Positions 1-5,032 of a stretch of 5,032 nt of DNA are shown in pieces; position 1 is the stretch's first letter, and each line of letters opens with the position of its first letter. The translations under genes were made by a program, and so were the position numbers. This stretch comes from Armatimonadota bacterium (GTDB lineage Bacteria; Armatimonadota; Zipacnadia; Zipacnadales; UBA11051). The notes beneath the pieces are model-generated. The model ran no database searches. It saw only the letters and a list, made by a program, of their open reading frames with translations, and was not told the DNA's origin. The DNA is taken from contig DPJP01000069.1 of the NCBI GenBank assembly GCA_003542955.1, forward strand, positions 21,290 through 26,321, in the 5' to 3' direction.

Positions 1-563
1 GGGAGCTCGCTCTCCGGTATCGCACCGGTCTTGACGGCGATGCAGACGGTGACCAGTCGGGCGGTCGTCCAGTAGCCGGCATCCTTGTATCCCGGGGGTA
101 TGGCTTTGCTCTCGCGGGGTTCGTAGTTGTAGAGCTGGCCGCTCTTGCGCAGCGATATGAATATCCCAGGATCGAGCACGTGGACGACATCGGCGCCCCT
201 CTGGCCGGATGCGGCCTCTTCCTGGACGCGGCGGACAATCTCGAAGGTGCCCTGCCGCACAATGCGCACCCGCACGAACGGGTAGGCCTTCTGGAACATC
301 CCGGCGAGTTCGTCGGCCTGCTCCTGTGGCATGGATGTGTACCAGGTGAGTTCGCCCTCGCTGCGGGCGGCCTGGAGTATCTCGTCGGGAGTCGTGGCGC
401 GCGTGCCCTGCCCGGCGCTCTCGTCGGTGATGGTGATGACGATCTCGCCGTTGTTGGTGTCCCGTGGGCAGCCGGCCAGCAGCAGGCAGGCGGCGACGGC
501 CGCTGCAGTCGCCGTGGCCGCCGTGTAGAAACCGCATCTCGTATGCGAAGCATTCACTCTCAT
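1..563 (-). CDS. Solute-binding lipoprotein of an ABC transporter, Fe3+/AfuA-like family (partial, C-terminus beyond base 1)
   Basis: Reading the minus strand from ATG at 563-561 gives 187 complete codons, open to the window edge. Residues 1-31 form a lipoprotein signal peptide: a basic start, a hydrophobic Ala/Leu stretch, and the lipobox L29-A30-G31-C32, so the mature protein should be lipid-anchored at Cys32. After a short polar linker comes the N-terminal lobe of a periplasmic binding protein: EGELTWYTSMP (69-79), then 'FQKAYPFVRVRIVRQG' (90-105), 'ASGQRGADVVHVLDP' (118-132), and an IPPGYKDAGYWTTARL segment (155-170). This order matches the AfuA/FbpA-like family (COG1840 type), which delivers ferric iron, and in some members phosphorylated sugars or other anions, to an ABC permease. 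The residues that would fix the ligand lie mostly in the missing C-terminal half, so specificity is open. The start overlaps the upstream stop as ATGA. No good Shine-Dalgarno precedes it, so translation probably depends on coupling. Confidence 0.85.
   Translation of the reverse strand, partial: MRVNASHTRCGFYTAATATAAAVAACLLLAGCPRDTNNGEIVITITDESAGQGTRATTPDEILQAARSEGELTWYTSMPQEQADELAGMFQKAYPFVRVRIVRQGTFEIVRRVQEEAASGQRGADVVHVLDPGIFISLRKSGQLYNYEPRESKAIPPGYKDAGYWTTARLVTVCIAVKTGAIPESEL
560..563 (-). other. ATGA stop/start overlap (translational coupling)
   Basis: On the minus strand, TGA (562-560) ends the transporter-sensor gene, and the ATG of the lipoprotein gene (563-561) shares two of its bases. 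The bases just before the ATG show no purine-rich ribosome binding site, so re-initiation by terminating ribosomes is the likely way the lipoprotein is translated. Confidence 0.8.
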
Positions 564-2857
564 TCGTCTGGTGACCGCGCGATCTGCTGCATTGCCTGCT
601 CGTCAGCCAGGCCGTAGACAAGTCTGTGGCGTCCGGCGCCGACAGGTTTCGCGTCGATGTAGTCGGCCACCTGCATGGACGCCGACTCTCCGATATACAG
701 CAATGGGCCGGCCGACTCCGGCACCACCGGCGCGAGTTGCTCCAGATCGGCGCCGACGTCTGTCTGGGGCATGAACTCGACTAACAGCGTGGCATTGAGT
801 CCGCCCGCTCCAGCCCGCGCCCCCGAAGCGGCGACGACGTCAAGACCGGCGAGCACTGCACGGAGTACATCGTCGCGCTCCGCCTCGCCCGCACCCCAGC
901 CGGCGAGTATGCGCCCGCCCCCGTACCCGATGATCTCGCCGTCGTGGTCGCTGATGGCGGTGATGAAGCTATGGATGATGGCAGTTGCCTGTGCGGCGTG
1001 CTCATCGCTGATGACATCTGGTTCGCGGGTCGTGCTCTCACTGATTCTGATGGCGAGCTGCACGGGCGGGTGCGCATCTCCGGCGCCGTTGTCGGTGGCG
1101 ACGCGGAGTATGCCTCTGCGCAGCACGGCCGCGGTCTGCAGGTCCCCGACGATATCGGACATCGCGGCGCTGAGATTGTTGACCTCGTCCGCGCCACGGG
1201 TGAACAGCGGGACGTTCAACTCGCCTGCGGCGATACGGCCGGCGGCAACAGACAACTGCTCCAGTGGCCGGGTCAAGTACCCGACGAGGTAGCCTGCGAC
1301 AAGCACACCGGCGATGATGAGCAGCACGGCCAGGGTCGAGTAGCGCACGGTGATCTCGGCTGCGGCGCGGCGGGCGATACTCATGCGCGAACCCATTTTC
1401 AGGACCTGCGGATGCCCCTCGAGTTCGGCCGTGAGCGGCTGAACATCGGCGCGCTTCCAGAAGGCCGGGTCGGTGACAAGTGCAAGCAGCTCGAGCCCGA
1501 GAGTATCGGCGTCAGGTCGCGCGCGCGCGCCCTCAGGCGTCATGCGCCTGACTTCCTCGTCGGCCGCGTATGCGATCACGACGCCGTGCTCGTCCAGAAG
1601 CACCGCGTAGAGGATATCGACGGAGTAGACGCCCCGCTCAAACTTGTGGGCAACAGTCTTGCGCAGGAGTTCGCGATAACCATCGCGATCCATGCCGCGG
1701 CCGAGTGTCTGGTACTGCAGAAGCATGAATGCCTGGTCGCTCATGGCGAAGCGGACCTGTTCGGCAATGACGCTGTTCGTGTGTCGGACGGCCAGCGCAG
1801 TGCCGAGCAGCATGGTCACGGCGATGGCCCCGGCCACAAGTGCGGCGATCTTGTTGCGGAAGCTCGCGGCCCACGGTCGCGGTCGTGGCGGCGCCGCCGG
1901 CGGCGCGCTATCGGCCGGCTGATCGGCCTCCTGGCGGGCTGTGCGCATTACGATGAGGTACGCCCCGAACACGAGCACGGCGATACCGGAGATGTGGAAG
2001 GCGTTGAGGGCCTCGCTCAGGACGATCCAGCTCAGTATGGCCGTGACAATCGCCCCCAGGAGCTTGAGCGTCACTGCCACGTGCGCGGGTATCGAACTCA
2101 GCCCGCGGTAGTACAGCGCCATCGAGAGGCTGGTGCTGATGCCGGCAAGCAGAAGCATGTACACCCAGCCGGGCGTGCTGAGCGTGGTCAACGCGCTGTA
2201 GCGGGCGGTGGCCACCGAGATGATACCGGTGATGAGGAAGCCGACGCCGAAACGCCACATGGCGACCGTAGCCGGGCGGAAGCGGCGCAGTGAGCCCTTG
2301 CCGAGGATCTCGGCCAGCGCGCGCAGGACCCCTGCAGCCAGCGCGAGAGCGTCACCAAACAGATGCTGCTTGGCGGTGGCCAGCCCGAAGGACAGCTCGC
2401 CCAAACCGATCAGGCCCGCGGCCATGACCATCATCAGGACAAGTGAGAACCGGGCCCAGGTGATGCGCTCATGGAGTGTGAAGTAGGCCAGAAAGGCGAC
2501 CAGAATCGGGGCCGTCTTCGAGATGGCGTTGGCGATGCCTGCATGCGAGTACTCGATGGCCGCGGTGAACAAGAGCGCGCCAAAGCCCGAGCCCAGTGCA
2601 CCGACAAGGATCAATGCCACCCAGTCGCGACGTCGGGGCCGCGGCGCATCGGGGGCGTGTACGGTGTGGCTATAGCCAAACGGCATCAGGAAGCCGAATG
2701 CCAGCAGGTAGCGCGCGGCCACCACGGTGGCATTTGACAACTCCGTCAGGAGCAGTTTGGTGAGCACAGGCGAGAGGCCCTGGAGCAGAACGCCCGCCAC
2801 CAGGAAGTAGTACGGGGTGAAATGGCTGCGCTTGCCCACCGCGGGCCCCGCCTTCAC
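560..2857 (-). CDS. EamA/DMT-family transporter fused to a Cache-like/HAMP sensor module with a degenerate class III cyclase-like domain
   Basis: The 765-residue product has three parts. Residues 14-305 are a full EamA-type drug/metabolite transporter with about ten hydrophobic helices and two related halves; the repeat ends read TAPILVAFLAYFTLHERITW (115-134) and LGAIVTAILSWIVLSEALN (267-285). Such permeases move small metabolites; the substrate here is unknown. Residues 306-330 are a Pro/Ala-rich linker. A helix (336-358) then leads to an extracytoplasmic segment (361-506) with a Cache/PDC-like strand pair around VDILYAVLLDEHGVVIAY (413-430), a second helix (507-528), and HAMP (530-576; P531, the AAGEL turn at 543-547, DEV at 557-559). 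The C-terminus (598-750) resembles a class III nucleotidyl cyclase, but both metal-binding Asp positions are replaced (R604, G648), so it is probably non-catalytic. Even-numbered helices keep linker, HAMP and cyclase-like domain in the cytoplasm. The GTG start (2857) has no clear Shine-Dalgarno; GTG at 2839 with AAGG upstream is an alternative. The transporter part is sure; the Cache and cyclase assignments are by pattern only. Confidence 0.88.
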   Translation of the reverse strand: MKAGPAVGKRSHFTPYYFLVAGVLLQGLSPVLTKLLLTELSNATVVAARYLLAFGFLMPFGYSHTVHAPDAPRPRRRDWVALILVGALGSGFGALLFTAAIEYSHAGIANAISKTAPILVAFLAYFTLHERITWARFSLVLMMVMAAGLIGLGELSFGLATAKQHLFGDALALAAGVLRALAEILGKGSLRRFRPATVAMWRFGVGFLITGIISVATARYSALTTLSTPGWVYMLLLAGISTSLSMALYYRGLSSIPAHVAVTLKLLGAIVTAILSWIVLSEALNAFHISGIAVLVFGAYLIVMRTARQEADQPADSAPPAAPPRPRPWAASFRNKIAALVAGAIAVTMLLGTALAVRHTNSVIAEQVRFAMSDQAFMLLQYQTLGRGMDRDGYRELLRKTVAHKFERGVYSVDILYAVLLDEHGVVIAYAADEEVRRMTPEGARARPDADTLGLELLALVTDPAFWKRADVQPLTAELEGHPQVLKMGSRMSIARRAAAEITVRYSTLAVLLIIAGVLVAGYLVGYLTRPLEQLSVAAGRIAAGELNVPLFTRGADEVNNLSAAMSDIVGDLQTAAVLRRGILRVATDNGAGDAHPPVQLAIRISESTTREPDVISDEHAAQATAIIHSFITAISDHDGEIIGYGGGRILAGWGAGEAERDDVLRAVLAGLDVVAASGARAGAGGLNATLLVEFMPQTDVGADLEQLAPVVPESAGPLLYIGESASMQVADYIDAKPVGAGRHRLVYGLADEQAMQQIARSPDE
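1889..1906. repeat. GC-rich perfect palindrome in the interdomain linker
   Basis: Bases 1891-1906 read gcgccgccggcggcgc, a perfect 16-base palindrome. It falls within the codons for the Ala/Pro linker (about residues 318-323) that joins the transporter to the sensor module of the fusion gene. The likely explanation is low-complexity Ala and Pro codons (GCG, CCG, GCC) in a GC-rich genome, not a protein-binding site. Confidence 0.5.
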
Positions 2858-2893
2858 GAAGGCACCAACGCGTACACGAATGCTGAGTCTACC
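2858..2893 (-). other. 36-base gap between batE-like and fusion genes
   Basis: This is the only non-coding stretch in the window. On the minus strand it runs from just after the batE TAG stop to the GTG start of the fusion gene. I see no -35/-10 pair, no hairpin followed by a T run, and no convincing Shine-Dalgarno. It therefore looks like a simple intra-operon spacer, although a weak promoter cannot be excluded by eye. Confidence 0.55.
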
Positions 2894-3709
2894 CTATCGG
2901 CCGGCATAAGGCGAGATCAGAGCGAAATCATCGGCCTCGACCCAGCCGCGGCCACCGCCTTGCGTCCTGATCTCATGGTAGCGCCCCTGCGTCTGCAGCA
3001 GCCGTACCTCCGCGCCCTGCCCGATCTCGGCCAGCGCCTCGAAGTTCCCCCCGGGGCCGCTCAGCAGACGCGTGTCGTTGGTGATCACCGCCGCGCCGGA
3101 GGCGTACTCGGCATGCCACTGGCCCCACGCGAGGCCCGCAGCAGCGAGAAGACACAGGCCGAGAACCACCAGCACCGCGCACGCACGGCGCCTGCGGGTA
3201 TGCAGCCACACCGCCCCGGCGACGGCCGTCAACCAGTACAGGCACAGGGCGGCCGCCAGCAGTTCCCCCACCGACACCCGTGCCCAGAGCCACTCGAGAA
3301 GCACCCGGCCCCAGCCGCGGACGACCAGAGGCGGTTGATAGGCCAGATGAGCAGTCACGTGCGCAAGATTGAAGCGGGTATCGGCATGGCGTGGCGCTAT
3401 CAGCAGCGCGCGACGGTAGTACAATACAGCAAGGCCGGCATCACCGAGCTGCGCGCAGGCATTGCCGAGGTTATAGTAGACGGGCAGGGTGTGGTAGCCC
3501 TGCTCGACTAACTCGAGATAGAGAGCCCTGGCCCCCGCGTAGTCGCCCTCGACGTACAGCCTGTTTGCCTCGGCAAACCGTTGCGCCGTGGCGTCGGGCG
3601 CGCCGGTGGCGTCGGCACCCTCGAGGGCCTCCTGCGCGCTGCAGGCGGCGCAGACGAGCAGTAGGCCACAGAGCGTGAGCATCCCGAGCATCCGCGGGCG
3701 CATTGTCAT
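2894..3709 (-). CDS. batE: BatE-like protein: signal sequence, TPR repeats, two TM helices, C-terminal SH3-like domain
   Basis: The 271-residue product starts with a signal sequence (hydrophobic 8-22) ending in C20-A-A-C23. This could be a weak lipobox or an ordinary signal peptidase site. Residues 43-106 hold two TPR motifs (FAEANRLYVEGDYAGARALY, then YYNLGNACAQLGDAGLAVLY), with the usual Gly/Ala/Tyr spacing. Two hydrophobic helices follow (about 147-169 and 176-196), separated by a short RRRR-containing loop, and then a bacterial SH3-like domain (about 206-265) with TRLLSGPGGNFEALAEIGQG and GRGWVEADDFALI. TPR, membrane pair and SH3 in this order fit BatE of the Bat aerotolerance clusters, which is thought to scaffold protein contacts in the envelope; the precise role is not established. 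The gene overlaps batD by ATGA. ATG at 3709 and ATG at 3703 are both possible starts; the second sits at better spacing from the GAGGAAGG ribosome binding site. Confidence 0.85.
   Translation of the reverse strand: MTMRPRMLGMLTLCGLLLVCAACSAQEALEGADATGAPDATAQRFAEANRLYVEGDYAGARALYLELVEQGYHTLPVYYNLGNACAQLGDAGLAVLYYRRALLIAPRHADTRFNLAHVTAHLAYQPPLVVRGWGRVLLEWLWARVSVGELLAAALCLYWLTAVAGAVWLHTRRRRACAVLVVLGLCLLAAAGLAWGQWHAEYASGAAVITNDTRLLSGPGGNFEALAEIGQGAEVRLLQTQGRYHEIRTQGGGRGWVEADDFALISPYAGR
3706..3709 (-). other. ATGA stop/start overlap between batD and batE
   Basis: The TGA that ends batD (3708-3706) overlaps the first candidate ATG of batE (3709-3707). If batE instead starts at the second ATG (3703), the genes would be separated by two bases. 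Either way the two proteins are expected to be made together. Confidence 0.75.
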
Positions 3710-5032
3710 GCCTTCCTCAGGTCCAGCATGCGGATCTGGTCGATGACGGCATGCGCCTCTGCGAGCATCCTGTCGAAGCGCTCCCGGCCTCCGCCCGCGA
3801 ACCGCCCGTAGTCGCAGTCGTGGAGAATGCCGGACACTTGCCGCAGCAGGGCTTCGTCAGCGCCCGCGGAGCGCAGCGCCGCCAGCGCTTCCGAGCTGGA
3901 GATGTCCCTGGCGGGAAGACCGGCTCGTTGCGCGATGTAGTCGGTGACGGCATGGTACACGCAGCCACAGAACGCGTCACCATCGCCGCCGGAGAGCGCC
4001 TGCCGCGCAGCCTGCAACTGGGCCCTGGCGACTCGCGGGGCGTTGAGCGAGCGGGCCAGGTCGGGGTCGGAGCGCAACCTGTCGGCCCGGCGCAGGCGGT
4101 ACCCGATGAGGCCGAGGGCGATCAGGGGGATCAACTGCGCCGTCCAGAGCAGGCGATTGGCGAATGGTGGACGCGTGTGCCGGCGTCCCGGACCGTTCGG
4201 GATGATGTGCCTGATGCGCTGCTCGGCGGCATCGTCGGGCGCCGCCATCACGTCACCGGGCTTGACGTCGACGCTGAGGCCCGGGGCTCGGGCAGTCTCA
4301 TAGCGCTTGGTCTGTGGGTCGAAGAATAGGTACTCGAGCGCCGGAATGGTGAGCGTGCCCTCCTGCTTGGGCAGAATCAGGAAGTCAAAGCGCGCCTCAC
4401 CGCCCACGAGGTCGGGGTCGCCACCGTAGCCGGGCGCGGACTGGCGATCGTCACGGGACCGGTAGAGCTTTGCCGACGGCGGCAGCTTCGGCTCCGGGAC
4501 ACCGAGGGCGTGGATGTTGCCGGCGCCGCGCACGACGATGCTGAGAGTGAAGCTCTCGCCGGTCTTGACGCTATCACGGTCGGTGGTCATCGAAACGGCA
4601 AAGCGGCCCACGGCGCCCTCGAACGGCTTCCCCTGCGGCGCCGGCGGCAGCGGGCGCACGTCTATCTGCAGAGGGTTGGTCTGAACGCGCGTCGGCGAAT
4701 CATACGGCGTCATCTGCAGCGTCACCGTGACCGGCTGCACCGTCCTGTTCCCGGACCCGGTTGCGAACGCGGCCCACCTGCGCTGGTGCACGGCAAACAG
4801 GGTTGTCCCATACATCCGCTCGACGGGGTCGGGGGGTTGGAGTTCCTTGAGCACGAAATCCTGCGCCGACGGCGCCTCGTAGCTCACCTCGGCCAACGTT
4901 CTGGAGCGGTAGAACGTGAACGTCAGCGTGACCTGCTGCCCGACATAGGGCCGCTTGATGTCTGATGTCAGCACAAGGTCGACGGGCCCCTCGGGCAGGT
5001 ACTCACCCGGCTGTGCGGGCTGGGCAGCGCCG
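3706..5032 (-). CDS. batD: BatD-like (oxygen tolerance family) membrane protein, partial, N-terminus beyond base 5032
   Basis: The frame is open from the window edge to TGA at 3708-3706, giving 441 complete codons of a longer gene. The GTG at 4974 is an internal valine: the frame continues upstream as PGEYLPEGPVDLVLTSDIKR, the start of a typical BatD beta domain. The order is: first beta domain (KRPYVGQQVTLTFTFYRS), a second with the family hallmark GRFAVSMTTDRDSVKTGESF and then RGAGNIHALGVPEPKLPPS, then KQEGTLTIPALEYLFFDP. A transmembrane helix follows (bases about 4098-4160, around LLWTAQLIPLIALGLIGYRL), then a helical cytoplasmic tail of about 130 residues. BatD proteins are anchored in the inner membrane with most of the chain outside the cytoplasm, and work with VWA-domain Bat proteins in stress or oxygen tolerance; the mechanism is not settled. 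The missing part should contain the signal peptide and at least part of an earlier domain. Batting order batD then batE fits known clusters. Confidence 0.87.
   Translation of the reverse strand, partial: GAAQPAQPGEYLPEGPVDLVLTSDIKRPYVGQQVTLTFTFYRSRTLAEVSYEAPSAQDFVLKELQPPDPVERMYGTTLFAVHQRRWAAFATGSGNRTVQPVTVTLQMTPYDSPTRVQTNPLQIDVRPLPPAPQGKPFEGAVGRFAVSMTTDRDSVKTGESFTLSIVVRGAGNIHALGVPEPKLPPSAKLYRSRDDRQSAPGYGGDPDLVGGEARFDFLILPKQEGTLTIPALEYLFFDPQTKRYETARAPGLSVDVKPGDVMAAPDDAAEQRIRHIIPNGPGRRHTRPPFANRLLWTAQLIPLIALGLIGYRLRRADRLRSDPDLARSLNAPRVARAQLQAARQALSGGDGDAFCGCVYHAVTDYIAQRAGLPARDISSSEALAALRSAGADEALLRQVSGILHDCDYGRFAGGGRERFDRMLAEAHAVIDQIRMLDLRKA
3711..3718 (-). promoter_or_regulatory. Ribosome binding site for batE (GAGGAAGG)
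   Basis: The minus strand reads GAGGAAGG inside the last codons of batD. It lies only one base before the ATG at 3709 but seven bases before the in-frame ATG at 3703. The latter is the normal spacing, so this site favours 3703 as the true start and would remove two residues (MT) from the longer product. It is the strongest Shine-Dalgarno seen at any junction in the window. Confidence 0.65.

Noticed and set aside
180..617. Open plus-strand frame of 145 codons at the left end
   Set aside because: It covers the lipoprotein gene in antisense and runs across the ATGA junction. The minus strand encodes a signal peptide, a lipobox and a binding-protein fold.
1518..1530. Alternating CG run of 13 bases
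   Set aside because: It is explained by Gly/Ala/Arg codons (GARARP, about residues 443-448) in the extracytoplasmic domain of the fusion protein; too short to call a repeat element.
944..2293. Open plus-strand frame of 449 codons opposite the fusion gene
   Set aside because: The product is rich in Gly, Arg, His, Asp and Glu, with no recognisable domain or membrane segment. The opposite strand has clear, ordered domains. Long antisense frames are normal in GC-rich genes.
560..2857. Active adenylate or guanylate cyclase
   Set aside because: The C-terminal domain has the outline of the fold, but both metal-binding aspartate positions are Arg and Gly and the N..A-R segment is not recognisable, so catalytic activity is not supported.
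2896..2910. Short inverted repeat around GGCCGGC at the 3' end of batE
   Set aside because: Considered as a terminator. The stem is short, it lies within the last codons of batE, and no T run follows on the minus strand.
2822..3511. Open plus-strand frame of 229 codons opposite batE
   Set aside because: It lies across the batE gene and the gap beside it, has no recognisable motif, and its composition (Gln/Arg/Pro/Ala-rich) is that of a reverse-strand shadow.
3703..4329. Open plus-strand frame of 208 codons opposite batD
   Set aside because: No motif or plausible signal; the batD frame on the other strand explains this stretch fully.

Overview
The window is a compact, GC-rich bacterial segment. 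Every gene I can support is on the minus strand, so transcription runs from base 5032 towards base 1. In that order it holds the 3' part of a batD-like gene, a complete batE-like gene, a 765-residue fusion protein, and the 5' part of a lipoprotein gene for an ABC-type solute-binding protein. No RNA gene, mobile element, CRISPR array, convincing promoter or terminator was seen. Almost no sequence is non-coding: two junctions are 4-base ATGA stop/start overlaps and the third is a 36-base gap. This is what one polycistronic unit would look like, although expression from a single promoter is an inference.

The organism cannot be named from this sequence. High GC with strong third-position GC, two lipoprotein-like signal sequences and a Bat (aerotolerance-type) gene pair point to a bacterium with an envelope and periplasm-like space. 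Bat genes are known from Bacteroidetes, spirochaetes, Planctomycetes-type groups, Proteobacteria and others, so they do not settle the phylum.

Bases 2894-5032 carry the end of a Bat-type cluster. BatD has extracytoplasmic beta-rich domains, one transmembrane helix and a helical cytoplasmic tail. BatE has a signal sequence, TPR repeats, two transmembrane helices and a C-terminal SH3-like domain. The usual partners (MoxR ATPase, DUF58 protein, VWA-domain BatA/BatB) would be expected beyond base 5032.

Bases 560-2857 carry the most unusual gene. A complete ten-helix EamA/DMT-type transporter is joined by a Pro/Ala-rich linker to a membrane sensor-like module: a transmembrane helix, an extracytoplasmic Cache/PDC-like domain, a second transmembrane helix, a HAMP domain, and a C-terminal domain that looks like a class III nucleotidyl cyclase without its catalytic aspartates. 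Its stop codon overlaps the start of the solute-binding lipoprotein at 1-563. A working hypothesis is an envelope uptake/sensing unit in which the binding protein, the transporter and the non-catalytic signalling module act together. The sequence supports the architecture and the gene coupling, but not the ligand or the output.
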